Origin: an uncultured Thioclava sp.
GTDB taxonomy: Bacteria; Pseudomonadota; Alphaproteobacteria; Rhodobacterales; Rhodobacteraceae
Direction: 5' to 3'
Length of the DNA stretch: 64,000 nt
Assembly: GCF_913064665.1 (NCBI RefSeq)
Contig: NZ_CAJYBT010000016.1
Location: 1-64,000, forward strand
Below the pieces are notes generated by a model that had not been told where the DNA came from, made no database searches, and saw only the letters and a list, made by a program, of their open reading frames with translations. Position numbers and translations under genes: made by a program. Below, one piece after another: positions 1 through 9,196 of the stretch. Every line of letters starts with the position of its first letter. Within the stretch, counting starts at the first letter, position 1.

Positions 1-705
1 ATCAACCTCAGTTTCGGATTTCATCTGCAGGAAGCTGTTGCGACATTTGCCCTGACCGAGCGCGATTTTTCGCCCGCCGATCTGGCGATGGAATTGCTCT
101 ATCTGCAAGAGGCGAAATCGCTGGTGATGCAAGAGTTGCGCGCGCTTACAGAGCGTCTCGATGCAGCGCGCAAACAGGCGGAAACGCAGGCCTTGACCGA
201 TCCGCTCACACGTCTGGCCAACCGACGCGCGATGGAGGCCGCTTTGGCGCAAGCGATTGCCGGGGCGGCACAAGGCGGCGCGCCGTTCACGTTAATCCAG
301 ATTGATCTCGACTATTTCAAATCGGTCAATGACACGCTGGGCCATGCTGCGGGCGACTACGTGTTGCTCGCGGTTGCGCGGATATTGCACGAGGAGATGC
401 GCGCAGGCGATTTGGCTGGCCGGATGGGTGGCGATGAATTTTTGCTGCTTTTGCGCGGCGTGATGACGCCAGAACAGGTCAAACACTTGGCGGCACGGAT
501 CATAGATCGTCTGCAAGAGCCGAAATGGCACGAAGGGCGCGAGTGTCTGATTTCAGGTTCGCTTGGTGTGGTTATGTCGCTCGATTATTCTCCGCCCGAG
601 ATGGAGCGTATGCTTGTCGACGCAGATACTGCGACCTATGCCGCCAAAGAGGCTGGGCGAGGGTGTTGTTTGATGTATCGGGAGTTAGACGGGGTCGAAA
701 CTTAG
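1..705 (+). CDS. GGDEF diguanylate cyclase, 5' end outside window
   Basis: The reading frame is open from base 1, so the N terminus lies outside the window. About 50 visible residues, probably helical, precede a complete GGDEF domain. The signature GGDEF is intact near base 428, and an RxxD inhibitory-site motif (RAGD) sits exactly five residues before it, as in product-inhibited cyclases such as PleD. The family makes cyclic di-GMP from two GTP. What the upstream sensory part detects cannot be seen. No EAL domain follows. nadD begins 79 bp downstream on the same strand, so co-transcription is possible but functionally unremarkable. Identification of the catalytic domain is firm; the signal input is unknown. 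Confidence 0.93.
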   Translation: MNLSFGFHLQEAVATFALTERDFSPADLAMELLYLQEAKSLVMQELRALTERLDAARKQAETQALTDPLTRLANRRAMEAALAQAIAGAAQGGAPFTLIQIDLDYFKSVNDTLGHAAGDYVLLAVARILHEEMRAGDLAGRMGGDEFLLLLRGVMTPEQVKHLAARIIDRLQEPKWHEGRECLISGSLGVVMSLDYSPPEMERMLVDADTATYAAKEAGRGCCLMYRELDGVET

Positions 706-784
706 GCGCCAAGCGGATCGCTCCCGCAGCGCGAAACGCAGATTTCTCTTTCGTTTGCCCGTCTTGTTCGGCTAAGGGCAGCCT

Positions 785-1390
785 ATGAGACAAGGGTTTC
801 CCATCGCACGGCCGGGGATGCGCATTGGCATTCTGGGCGGGTCGTTTGACCCCGCCCATAGCGGCCATGCGCTGATCACCCGCGAGGCGTTGCGACGCTT
901 TAGCCTGGATCAGGTGTGGTGGATGATCAGCCCCGGCAATCCGCTTAAGCGCGCCGGGCCAGCGCCGATGGCGCAACGCATCGCTCAGGCCGCGCAGGTC
1001 ATACAGGACCCGCGCGTCGTGATTACTGATATTGAGGCGCGTCTTGGCACGCGCTTTACCGCCGACACGCTGGCGCATCTGCAAGCTATCTATCCGGGTG
1101 TGCGCTTTGTCTGGCTGATGGGCGCGGATAATTTGGTGCAGTTTGATCAATGGGATCATTGGCGCGACATCATGGATCGGGTTCCGGTGGGAATTCTGGC
1201 GCGCCCGGGTTGGCGGATGCGTGGACGCACCGCGCGTGCGGCGCGCATTTATGCGCAGTTCGAACTGCCCGCCCGCGCCGCCCATGCGCTTGGCGATATG
1301 CAGACCCCGGCGTGGTCTTTTGTGAACATACCGATGTCGCCGCTGTCCTCCAGCGCGATCCGGGCGCAGGGCATTTGGCCGCGCAGATAA
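785..1390 (+). CDS. nadD: Nicotinate-nucleotide adenylyltransferase
   Basis: Makes nicotinate adenine dinucleotide from nicotinate mononucleotide and ATP in NAD biosynthesis (cytoplasm). The nucleotidyltransferase signature [11 protein letters not shown] follows a short N-terminal extension (residues 1-11). A C-terminal SSSAIR segment matches the ISSTxIR motif of the family. At 201 residues the length is normal. An internal ATG at 818 would remove the extension, but an extension of this kind is usual in relatives, so I kept 785. AAGGGC lies upstream as a weak ribosome site. The reaction assignment is secure. Confidence 0.95.
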   Translation: MRQGFPIARPGMRIGILGGSFDPAHSGHALITREALRRFSLDQVWWMISPGNPLKRAGPAPMAQRIAQAAQVIQDPRVVITDIEARLGTRFTADTLAHLQAIYPGVRFVWLMGADNLVQFDQWDHWRDIMDRVPVGILARPGWRMRGRTARAARIYAQFELPARAAHALGDMQTPAWSFVNIPMSPLSSSAIRAQGIWPRR

Positions 1391-1462
1391 GCGCCATGCC
1401 CGCTTGAAGCTGCGCTTGGCCCTGCGCTAGGGTTTCGCAGGTGCGCGCATGGGAATCAAAAC

Positions 1463-2905
1463 ATGATTAAGCTGTCACGGCGAAGAGTAATCAGAGGCCT
1501 TTTCGCGGGAACGGCGGTGATGGCGCTGCCATCGGGTCTGCGCGCACAAACCGCGATGGCGTCCAGTGCAGCCCTGATCCGGGGCGCGGGGCTGAGCGGC
1601 GATGTGGCGTTTGTTCTGGCGGATCTGCGCACGGGGCAGGTGCTTGAAAGCCGTGGTGCGAACAAGGCCATGCCGCCCGCATCGGCGCTCAAGACGATCA
1701 CCTCGCTTTATGCGCTAGAGACCCTTGGGTCGCAGTTTCGATTTGGCACGCATGTGATTGCAACCGGTCCGATTGTGGGTGGGATCATTCAGGGCGATTT
1801 GATCTTGGCAGGGGGCGGTGATCCGACTCTGAGCACCGATGATCTGGCCGCGATGGCCCAGCAACTGGCTGCGAAGGGCGTGCGCGGTGTGACAGGGCGG
1901 TATTTGACGTGGTCGGGAGCCTTGCCGTACACGCGCGAGATTGCCGATGATCAGCCGATTTATGCGGGGTATAATCCGGCGCTTTCGGGGCTGATGCTGA
2001 ACTACAACCGGGTGCATTTTCAGTGGAAACGCGCGGGCAATGGTTGGGCGCTGAGCATGGATGCGCGCGGCAAGACCGCCCAGCCGCCCGCCTACACGGC
2101 CAAGGCAGCGATCGTTGATCGGGCCAAGCCGCTGTTTACCTATTCCGACCGCGGCGGGATTGAGCAATGGACCGTTGCCTCGAAGGCGCTTGGGCGGGGC
2201 GGCAGTCGCTGGTTGCCCGTGCGTGACCCGGCTGCTTATACGGGAGATGTGTTTCAGACGCTTGCGCGTGCCCAAGGGGTGCCGCTGCCCCAAGCGCAAA
2301 GTATTTCGCGTATGCCCGGCGGGGATGTGTTGGTGACGCAGGCGAGCGACGCGCTGTCGCCACTGCTGCGCGCAATGATGAAATATTCAACCAATCTGAC
2401 GGCCGAGGCCGTGGGTTTGACAGCGAGTGCGCGACAGGGTGCGGGAGGCTCGCTTGCGGCGTCGGGCAAGGCGATGGCAAATTGGTTGAGCGCGCGCACG
2501 GGCACCCGCTCGGCGCGGTTCACGGATCATTCGGGGCTGCGGGCCGACGCGAAAATTGCGCCCGGTGATATGGTCACGGCGCTGCGGGTGTTGGGCGCGC
2601 CAATGGGGCTGCGGGTTTTGATGAAGCCTTTCAAGCTGCGCGATGCGAGCGGCAAACCGATGAAAACGCAGCCGTTTGCGGTGGATGCCAAGACCGGTAC
2701 GCTGGATTTCGTTTCGACTTTGGCGGGCTATATGACGGCGCCAGACGGGACAGAGTTGGTCTTTGCGATTTTCACCGCCGATCTGGCGCAACGTCGGCGC
2801 ACTCTGGGGCAAGAGCGCCCGCCCGGTCAGCGCGACTGGGTCAGACGCTCCAAGATATTGCAAAGTCAACTTTTGCAGCGCTGGGCGGCGGTTTACGGTG
2901 CTTGA
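1463..2905 (+). CDS. dacB: D-alanyl-D-alanine carboxypeptidase/endopeptidase (PBP4 type)
   Basis: Periplasmic penicillin-binding protein that trims or cleaves peptidoglycan cross-links. An N-terminal SRRRVIRG stretch followed by a hydrophobic segment looks like a Tat-type signal peptide. The three serine-peptidase motifs are present in order: SxxK (SALK), SxN (STN in KYSTNL) and KTG (DAKTGTLD). At 480 residues it has the length of the DacB/PBP4 family. Its stop codon directly abuts the stop of the convergent gene on the other strand, with no intergenic base. Assignment to class C low-molecular-mass PBPs is firm; carboxypeptidase versus endopeptidase preference cannot be read from sequence. 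Confidence 0.93.
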   Translation: MIKLSRRRVIRGLFAGTAVMALPSGLRAQTAMASSAALIRGAGLSGDVAFVLADLRTGQVLESRGANKAMPPASALKTITSLYALETLGSQFRFGTHVIATGPIVGGIIQGDLILAGGGDPTLSTDDLAAMAQQLAAKGVRGVTGRYLTWSGALPYTREIADDQPIYAGYNPALSGLMLNYNRVHFQWKRAGNGWALSMDARGKTAQPPAYTAKAAIVDRAKPLFTYSDRGGIEQWTVASKALGRGGSRWLPVRDPAAYTGDVFQTLARAQGVPLPQAQSISRMPGGDVLVTQASDALSPLLRAMMKYSTNLTAEAVGLTASARQGAGGSLAASGKAMANWLSARTGTRSARFTDHSGLRADAKIAPGDMVTALRVLGAPMGLRVLMKPFKLRDASGKPMKTQPFAVDAKTGTLDFVSTLAGYMTAPDGTELVFAIFTADLAQRRRTLGQERPPGQRDWVRRSKILQSQLLQRWAAVYGA

Positions 2906-3790
2906 TCAGCCATTCACATAGGCCCACACGACCTCTTCAAGGCGGGGCAGCAGGTCTTCGTAGAGATGCGCAACGTCGAAAAGTGCTGTGTTTGACAGCG
3001 AGGTGTCCGCGGCTGCGGGCTCCAGCAGATAAATCAGATCGCTCCAGGCGTAATGTGCCTGCACCAAAGCCTCGAACGTGTCGGGCGCGGGCGGATCGGG
3101 CGTGTCTGCGGCAATTCCTCTGCGCAGGGCATATCCGGTTTTCTCAAACAAGTCGGTTTTCGTCCGAATTTGGCTGATATGTGCCTCGGCGCTGCCATTT
3201 GCGCCATGAGTCGCGGCGAGTAGGCAGATGTCCTTGATGATGGCCTGCGACAGCATGCGTTGCCGCCCGGCAAGTTTGATTTCCACAAGATGTGCACCTG
3301 ATTGAGGCGCTCTTGCGCGTTCAAGCGCGCCCACCACCGATTGCGAGGTGGCAAGCAAGATCGGTTCGAGCCGGACAAGTCGGCCAAGCAGGGTCTGCGC
3401 GTCTGTTTTGTCAGCGCTACGCTGGTCCCGGATCTGGGTCGCCAGATTGCGATAGGGACCCCAGATCATCCGGCTTTCATGCAGCGCGATGCGTGCGAAC
3501 ACCCCATCGATCGGGGGCAATCCCATCGACGGGGCGCCCGTTTCCAGATGGTCCAGAGAGACACGAAACAGATCGAGCGATTGCGTGAGAATTTGGATCT
3601 GTCTTTCGCGGTCGATGCCGAGGGTGAGGAAGCAGGCCGCTGCGGTCATTCGCTGGCTCAGCAGCCGTTGGCGCCCCGCGATATCCATGCGTAGCTTGTC
3701 GATCTCATCTGCGCTGCGCTGTTGCGCGACGACGGGCAGGGAAAGGCCGAGCGCAAACAGGCAAGTGAAAAACAAGCGGAGAAGGCGCAT
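2906..3790 (-). CDS. Secreted PilJ-N (type IV pili MCP N-terminal) domain protein
   Basis: A 294-residue exported protein with a clear signal peptide (MRLLRLFFTCLFALGLSLPV, cleaved near VVAQ). It holds two copies of the helical PilJ N-terminal motif, visible as AGRQRLLSQRM near residue 40 and AGRQRMLSQAI near residue 170. That motif occurs in sensory domains of NarX-like kinases and PilJ-type chemoreceptors, but no transmembrane or signalling domain follows, so this is a periplasmic module of unknown ligand. The longest frame starts at a TTG at 3808. The ATG at 3790 is preferred because it follows an AGAGG ribosome site and begins the signal peptide. That site and start lie in a perfect inverted repeat (3790-3826). 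Confidence 0.8.
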   Translation of the reverse strand: MRLLRLFFTCLFALGLSLPVVAQQRSADEIDKLRMDIAGRQRLLSQRMTAAACFLTLGIDRERQIQILTQSLDLFRVSLDHLETGAPSMGLPPIDGVFARIALHESRMIWGPYRNLATQIRDQRSADKTDAQTLLGRLVRLEPILLATSQSVVGALERARAPQSGAHLVEIKLAGRQRMLSQAIIKDICLLAATHGANGSAEAHISQIRTKTDLFEKTGYALRRGIAADTPDPPAPDTFEALVQAHYAWSDLIYLLEPAAADTSLSNTALFDVAHLYEDLLPRLEEVVWAYVNG

Positions 3791-3826
3791 AGAAACCTCT
3801 GAAAACAAGTGTTGCAGAGGTTTCTA
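3790..3826 (-). promoter_or_regulatory. Perfect 12-bp inverted repeat covering the ribosome site of the PilJ-N gene
   Basis: Bases 3790-3801 (TAGAAACCTCTG) and 3815-3826 (CAGAGGTTTCTA) are perfect reverse complements separated by 13 bases. On the minus strand the second arm reads CAGAGGTTTCTA and runs straight into TG, so it contains the AGAGG ribosome site and the first base of the ATG. In RNA the stem would hide both; in DNA it could equally be an operator. Which applies is unknown. Confidence 0.7.
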
Positions 3827-3859
3827 GCATAGCCCGGTTTCGACGCGGTTAACGCTGCC

Positions 3860-4282
3860 TCAAAGAGTCATATGTCGCGCCCGCGCCCCGCGTTCGATAG
3901 CCACCGCATGCAGTCGGTCGATGGCCAATTCACTGCGGATTTCCTCGAGCATGCGCAGCTCGGTCTGGCGGATCGTGCCATCGGCGGCGGCCACATCGCA
4001 AGCCAGCGCATAGGCGGTTTCATACAGACGTTCGGGCAAGGCCGCGCGGATCAGGCCAAACAGCGCCTCCAGCCCGTCTTCTTCTTCAAATAACGCATAG
4101 ACCGATTTCGACACGCGCGCGGCGCGGTCGATGTCGTAGCTGGCAAAGATCGGCATGTGGTCGATGATGCGGTTGATTGCGATGAGTTCGGAGGTGGGCA
4201 CATGCTCATCTGCGGCGGAAATGGCGACCATTACCGCGATCAGGGCGTCTTGGGACGAGAGCGAGGACAAAATATCGGGCAA
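3860..4282 (-). CDS. TerB-like (tellurite-resistance domain) protein
   Basis: A 140-residue all-helical protein with the TerB-type arrangement: two acidic helix pairs, [14 protein letters not shown] near residue 22 and [16 protein letters not shown] near residue 97. Acidic residues repeated in this way form the metal-binding surface in TerB-fold proteins. It has no signal peptide, so it is probably cytoplasmic. It stands alone, not in a ter operon, so resistance to tellurite should not be inferred. Its cellular role is unknown. Confidence 0.78.
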   Translation of the reverse strand: MPDILSSLSSQDALIAVMVAISAADEHVPTSELIAINRIIDHMPIFASYDIDRAARVSKSVYALFEEEDGLEALFGLIRAALPERLYETAYALACDVAAADGTIRQTELRMLEEIRSELAIDRLHAVAIERGARARHMTL

Positions 4283-4390
4283 GGGGAGGCTCCTGCTAGG
4301 GGTTCAGGGTGCAAATTATTGACTGTGAGCGCGCGCCGCAATAGGTGGGGCGCGAGTGGGCGCGATGGGCGCGCCGCGATGAGGTGTGCT

Positions 4391-5992
4391 ATGACGAGCT
4401 TGCGTGACGCTGCGATGACTTCCAAGGCCTGGCCCTTTGAGGAGGCGCGTCGGCTGCTTAAACGCTACGAGAAGAAGGATCCCGAGAAGGGATACGTGCT
4501 GTTTGAGACGGGTTACGGGCCCTCGGGGCTGCCCCATATTGGCACGTTTGGCGAGGTTGCGCGCACCACGATGATCCGGCGCGCCTTCGAGGTGATCTCG
4601 GATATCCCTACGAAATTGCTGTGCTTTTCCGACGATATGGACGGGATGCGCAAAGTGCCGACGAACGTGCCCAATCAGGACATGCTGCGCAAGCACGAGC
4701 AAGAGCCGCTGACTTCGGTGCCCGACCCGTTCGGGGAATACCCGAGCTTTGGCGATCATAACAACGCGATGTTGCGCCGGTTCCTCGATACGTTCGGGTT
4801 CGAGTATGAATTCGCGAGCGCGACCGAGTATTACAAATCCGGCAAGTTCGACGACATGCTGATCCGTTCGGCGGAGCGCTATGATGACATCATGGCCATC
4901 ATGTTGAAAAGTTTGCGCGAAGAGCGTCAGCAGACCTATTCGTGTTTCCTGCCGATCCATCCCGAAACGGGGCGCGTTTTGTATGTGCCGATGAAAGAGG
5001 TCAACGCCAAGAACGGCACGGTGACCTTTGACGACGAGGACGGGCGCGAATGGACGCTGCCGGTCACGGGTGGCAATGTGAAGCTGCAATGGAAGCCCGA
5101 TTTCGGCATGCGTTGGGCGGCGCTCGATGTCGATTTCGAGATGTACGGCAAGGATCACTCGACGAACACGCCGATCTATGACGGGATTTGCCGGGTTCTG
5201 GGGGGACGTGCGCCCGAGCATTTCACCTATGAGCTGTTCCTGGATTCCAATGGTGAGAAGATTTCCAAATCGAAAGGCAACGGGCTGTCGATTGATGAAT
5301 GGCTGACCTATGCCTCGACCGAATCCCTGAGCTATTTCATGTATCTCAAGCCAAAGACCGCCAAGCGGATGCATTTCGATGTGATCCCGAAAGCGGTGGA
5401 TGAATACCACCAGCAGCTGCGCGCCTTTCCCGATCAGGATGCTGAAAAGCAAGCCAATAATCCGGTCTGGCACATTCATGGTGGCCAACCGCCTGAAAGC
5501 CACATGGTTGTGCCGTTCTCGATGCTGCTGAACCTCGCAAGCGTTGCCGGGTCGAGCGACAAGGAGGGGCTGTGGGGGTTCATCAAGCGTTATGCGCCCG
5601 ATGCCACGCCCGAAACCCATCCCGATCTGGATCAGGCGGCGGGCTTCGCAGTGCGCTACTTTACCGATTTTGTCGCCCCCGAGCGCCAGTTCCGCCTACC
5701 CAGCGATCTTGAGCGCGCGGCAATCGAAGATCTGCGCAATCAATTGGCTGCACTGCCGAAAACAGATCTGCATGTGCAGTTTGAAGACCCCGCAGATGCG
5801 TTGCAAACGATCGTTTTCGCAGTGGGCAAGGAGCATGGGTTTGAGCCACTGCGCGATTGGTTCAAGGCGCTTTACGAGGTGCTATTGGGTGCCTCGCAAG
5901 GCCCGCGTTTTGGCGGGTTCATCGCACTATACGGTGTTGATGAAACGATCGCGCTGATCGACCGGGCCTTGGCAGGTGAACTGGTCGCTTAA
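4391..5992 (+). CDS. lysK: Lysyl-tRNA synthetase, class I
   Basis: Charges tRNA-Lys with lysine. This is the archaeal-type class I enzyme, which replaces the class II LysRS in most alphaproteobacteria. The HIGH signature appears as HIGT in [10 protein letters not shown], and the KMSKS loop as KISKSKG. Length is 533 residues with the start at 4391. The open frame extends upstream to 4157, but that part overlaps the divergent TerB gene and is poorly conserved in character, while GAGGTG sits just before ATG 4391. ATG 4415 is the alternative. A hairpin terminator follows at 6015. Confidence 0.95.
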   Translation: MTSLRDAAMTSKAWPFEEARRLLKRYEKKDPEKGYVLFETGYGPSGLPHIGTFGEVARTTMIRRAFEVISDIPTKLLCFSDDMDGMRKVPTNVPNQDMLRKHEQEPLTSVPDPFGEYPSFGDHNNAMLRRFLDTFGFEYEFASATEYYKSGKFDDMLIRSAERYDDIMAIMLKSLREERQQTYSCFLPIHPETGRVLYVPMKEVNAKNGTVTFDDEDGREWTLPVTGGNVKLQWKPDFGMRWAALDVDFEMYGKDHSTNTPIYDGICRVLGGRAPEHFTYELFLDSNGEKISKSKGNGLSIDEWLTYASTESLSYFMYLKPKTAKRMHFDVIPKAVDEYHQQLRAFPDQDAEKQANNPVWHIHGGQPPESHMVVPFSMLLNLASVAGSSDKEGLWGFIKRYAPDATPETHPDLDQAAGFAVRYFTDFVAPERQFRLPSDLERAAIEDLRNQLAALPKTDLHVQFEDPADALQTIVFAVGKEHGFEPLRDWFKALYEVLLGASQGPRFGGFIALYGVDETIALIDRALAGELVA

Positions 5993-6014
5993 CGCACAGC
6001 GAGACCACGATCAG

Positions 6015-6050
6015 AACCGCCCGTGCAGATCGCGCGGGCGGTTTGCGTTT
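6015..6050 (+). terminator. Hairpin terminator after lysK
   Basis: AACCGCCCG (6015-6023) pairs perfectly with CGGGCGGTT (6035-6043) around an 11-base loop, followed by TTTGCGTTT. It lies 23 bp after the lysK stop. The T tract is interrupted, so efficiency is uncertain. The rest of 5993-6259 shows no other recognisable feature. Confidence 0.75.
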
Positions 6051-6259
6051 GTGCGGCTCCCAAGGGACGGCGCACGGTGCTCTCAGCACTTCTTTAACCT
6101 TCTCCTCTAGCTCTTGTTGGGCCGAGGCGCGCGCTTCGGTCGATCCCCAGCACGAGTATCCCCAGGCCATGGCAGCCAGAGTGGAGCGATCCACGCGCCT
6201 GGGCCTTTGGGCCGATGCGCCGTGCCGGGTGGGCGGGAACAGGAACAAGAGGATTGCTG

Positions 6260-8551
6260 ATGAACGTGGCGATTACCGATGGGCTGGTGTTGACCCCGCC
6301 CGCTTTCGATGAAGGGCTGGATCAATGGTCGAGCGAGAACGGCACGCCGGGCTCAACCACCTATGAGGATGCAGCGAATGCGGCCTTTGTGCCAGCGGAT
6401 GCGGATTTTTCCGGCTGTCTGGAGCTGCTCAAAACACAGAGCACGCAAAAGCTGCGCGCAATGGTCAAAACGCCGATCCTGCCGGGGACCTACCTGAAAA
6501 TCTCGGCGCGGGTGAAAGCGATGAGTGGCAACCTGCCTTCGGTGCGGATTGCGGGTTATGCGGTCAGTGCAAGCGGTGCGCATATCAGCGGGCTGAACGA
6601 GGTTGGACCTAGCGTTGCGCTGCTCAGCTATGGCGAGATTGTCGAGGTCTCTGCGATTGTTGGCACTGGCAACCGGGCGGGTGTCGATATGGTCTGGGGA
6701 ATGCAGCCCCATGACGGCTATTTCGGGCTGGATATGACCGGGGCCAATGGCGGTGTCGTGCGCATTGATGACATCCAGATCGAGGATGTGACTGACGCCT
6801 TCCTGCGCGACATGATGGATTGGGTCGATGTGCGCGATTACGGCGCGGTTGGTGACGGGACGACCGATGACTCGGCCGCTTTCGTGGCCGCGGATCAGGC
6901 CGCAGCGGGCCGTGAGATCGTGGTGCCGGAGGGCAGCTATTTCCTTGGCTCCACGATTTCGATCAAGGCGCCGATCAAGTTCGTGGGCACTTTGGTGATG
7001 CCGGTCGCCGCCAAGTTGGCGCTGCTGTCTTCATTTGATTTCCCGACCTATGCCGAGGCTTTTGGCGACGAAGAGGCTGGGTTCAAGAAGGCGTTGCAGG
7101 CGCTGTTTGGCTATACCGATCACAATGTGCTGGACCTGAAGGGGCGGCGCGTCGAGATTTCCGCACCGATCCGGATTGATGAGATTGCCCCGGACCTGTC
7201 GAGCTTTTCGAACCGGCGGATTCTGCAGAACGGTCAGTTCAACGTGATTGAGGGGCCCGTTTGGAATGATCAGGTTGTGACCTCGCAGGCGACCTATTCC
7301 AGCGCGCAATCCATGCAGCTGACCAATGTCGCCAATATCGCCAATATCCCGGTGGGCGCGCATATCACGGGCAGCGGTGTGGGCCGCGAGGTCTATGTGA
7401 AATCGGTCAATATCGGCGCGGGGACGTTGTATCTCTCGCAGCCGCTTTATGGCGGGTCGGGCACGCGCAATTACACCTTCACGCGCTATCAATATGTGCT
7501 GGATTTCTCGGGTATGGATAAGTTGGACCGGTTCAACATCGCCAATGTCGAATTCCTATGCAATGGCGCGGCAAGCTGTCTGATGCTGGCGCCGGATGGG
7601 CAGATGACGCAGATCCGCGATTCATATGTGGTGCGGCCCAAGGATCGCGGGATCACTTCGATTGGGCGGGGCTGTCAGGATTTGCTGGTCGATGGTTGCC
7701 AGTTCCTGTCAGACGAAATGCTGACGCCGGCGCAAGATCGCAAATCGGTCGTGCTCAACGTCAATGCCAATGACAGCAAGATCCGGGATTCGCGTTTCGT
7801 GCGGTTCGGGACGACCTTCGTTCTGAATGGCTCAGGTCATCTGATTGTCGGCAATCACTGGTTTCAGGGCGATGAAGAAACTGCGGGTGTGCGGGTCGCC
7901 GGGTTGGTGTTCACCCAGACCAATGTGCAGGCAGCGGTGACGGGCAATTACATCGACAACTCGGTGATCGAGTGGACCAATGAACACGACGCCGATCCCG
8001 GTTTCGCCAATGAATACAGCTTTGGCGGGCTGACGCTGACGGGCAATACCTGTGTGTGCATCAATGTCGCGCCGTGGTTTACCTGGCTGTCCATCAAGCC
8101 CTATGGGGCGGGGCATTTCGTGCAGGGTTTGAGCGTGGCGAACAATGTGTTCAAATCGCTCAATGGCAATGTCGACCGGATCGAGCGGATCGATACGACA
8201 TTTGCCGATCTGGATCGCTCGCGGATGCGCAATATCACCTTTGAAGGCAATATGTTTAACGCTATCAATAGCATAACGCAAAATCCGGTGGTCCTTGAGG
8301 TCAACCAATCCAGTGCGCAATCGGTCTGGACGGTCGATCCAAGCGACTATCTGCCCTTTGGCGGCTGGGCGCGCAATTGTCAGGGGCTCGTGGCCGAGGG
8401 GATGGTGCGCAACGCCTCGGGGACGCGGATCGAAGCGATGCCCTATGTGGCGGTCGAACAGGGGGCAAGCAAGACGCTTGCGACGATCAACTGGCCTGAG
8501 GCGACCAAAGGGCGAATGCAGATCGTGCTGCGGATGGACACTCCGATCTGA
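6260..8551 (+). CDS. Right-handed beta-helix protein, pectate-lyase-superfamily (GH28-like)
   Basis: A 763-residue protein. Residues about 1-180 look like a beta-sandwich carbohydrate-binding region (many G/S/T/V, ending IRIDDIQIEDV type sequence). Residues 188-204 carry WVDVRDYGAVGDGTTDD, the hallmark start of the Pectate_lyase_3/GH28-like beta-helix. Repeated short strands with N- and G-rich turns follow to the C terminus. No signal peptide is visible, which is odd for a polysaccharide-acting enzyme. Possible explanations are type I or other non-classical export, or a tailspike-like role. The start at 6260 follows an AGAGGA ribosome site. The substrate is unknown. It is flanked by terminators and forms a single-gene unit. 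Confidence 0.8.
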   Translation: MNVAITDGLVLTPPAFDEGLDQWSSENGTPGSTTYEDAANAAFVPADADFSGCLELLKTQSTQKLRAMVKTPILPGTYLKISARVKAMSGNLPSVRIAGYAVSASGAHISGLNEVGPSVALLSYGEIVEVSAIVGTGNRAGVDMVWGMQPHDGYFGLDMTGANGGVVRIDDIQIEDVTDAFLRDMMDWVDVRDYGAVGDGTTDDSAAFVAADQAAAGREIVVPEGSYFLGSTISIKAPIKFVGTLVMPVAAKLALLSSFDFPTYAEAFGDEEAGFKKALQALFGYTDHNVLDLKGRRVEISAPIRIDEIAPDLSSFSNRRILQNGQFNVIEGPVWNDQVVTSQATYSSAQSMQLTNVANIANIPVGAHITGSGVGREVYVKSVNIGAGTLYLSQPLYGGSGTRNYTFTRYQYVLDFSGMDKLDRFNIANVEFLCNGAASCLMLAPDGQMTQIRDSYVVRPKDRGITSIGRGCQDLLVDGCQFLSDEMLTPAQDRKSVVLNVNANDSKIRDSRFVRFGTTFVLNGSGHLIVGNHWFQGDEETAGVRVAGLVFTQTNVQAAVTGNYIDNSVIEWTNEHDADPGFANEYSFGGLTLTGNTCVCINVAPWFTWLSIKPYGAGHFVQGLSVANNVFKSLNGNVDRIERIDTTFADLDRSRMRNITFEGNMFNAINSITQNPVVLEVNQSSAQSVWTVDPSDYLPFGGWARNCQGLVAEGMVRNASGTRIEAMPYVAVEQGASKTLATINWPEATKGRMQIVLRMDTPI

Positions 8552-8592
8552 TTGCAAGCCGGGCTTCGGTGCGGCGATTGGGGTGAGGCGGT

Positions 8593-8626
8593 GGCGCGCG
8601 GGGGGGAACCCTCGCGCGCCTTTCGT
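8593..8626 (+). terminator. Hairpin terminator after the beta-helix gene
   Basis: GGCGCGCG (8593-8600) pairs with CGCGCGCC (8613-8620), with a further GGG/CCC inside the loop, followed by TTTCGTT. It also borders the 3' end of the convergent HugZ-type gene, so it may serve both strands. Confidence 0.7.
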
Positions 8627-9118
8627 TCAGCTGGTGGGTGCCAAATCATGCGCGCTGAGCTGCCAGGCGCGCCCAAAGCCGCCATTCAGTGCACCCGATT
8701 GCGGGCGCAGGACGAAGAAGGTGAAATCGGGCAGGTCGATATAAAGTTTCGATTTCGGATGGGTCGCCAGCCAATGCGCGTGCAGCGCCGCAAAACGCAC
8801 TTCATTGCGCCCGATCTGATCGGCCAAGATGCGCAGCGACAGACGCGGATGGGTCAGCGGGTCGCCCTTCTCCCCCGGCTCGCCCAGCAGCAGCCCGGCA
8901 CGCGGATCAGCCAGCAGCGCGCCCGTATGCGCCGCAAGCCCCGAGACCAGTGTCGCGATCTCTCCTCCGGGTGTTGTTCCAATCGCAACGCGGCTCACAG
9001 CGGGAAAGCCGCTATTGGCGTCATTTACCGCCAGCGCCCCGAATGTCGCCGCCGCGATCAGGTTTCGCGCCAGAGTGCACGCGTCGTCATCGGTGGGGCG
9101 GATCGGGGATTGGGGCAT
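8627..9118 (-). CDS. HugZ-type pyridoxamine 5'-phosphate-oxidase-like protein
   Basis: A 163-residue split-barrel flavin-binding-type protein. The core contains the strand pattern GALAVNDANSGFPAVSRVAI, then LVSGLAAHTGALLADPRAGLLL and DPLTHPRLSL, typical of the heme-utilisation (HugZ) and PNPOx-like group. It is shorter than classical HugZ (about 250 residues) because it lacks the C-terminal DUF2470 region, so heme binding should not be assumed. The start at 9118 follows GAGAG on the minus strand; the longer frame to 9247 would overlap the divergent transporter. The intergenic space of 78 bp should hold both promoters. Confidence 0.82.
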   Translation of the reverse strand: MPQSPIRPTDDDACTLARNLIAAATFGALAVNDANSGFPAVSRVAIGTTPGGEIATLVSGLAAHTGALLADPRAGLLLGEPGEKGDPLTHPRLSLRILADQIGRNEVRFAALHAHWLATHPKSKLYIDLPDFTFFVLRPQSGALNGGFGRAWQLSAHDLAPTS

Positions 9119-9196
9119 TTTCTCTCGGTGGTGCGCTTGACAAGCCCGAATGCGAGGCGTTTGTTGGCGCCACATAATCATAGTTAGCGTCCCATC

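Noticed and set aside
3860-4282. Tellurite-resistance function for the TerB-like gene
   Set aside because: No other ter genes nearby; the fold alone does not show resistance.
4316-5620. 434-codon open frame opposite lysK
   Set aside because: Lies wholly antisense to a secure class I LysRS; composition (many R, H, I from mirrored codons) is typical of a shadow.
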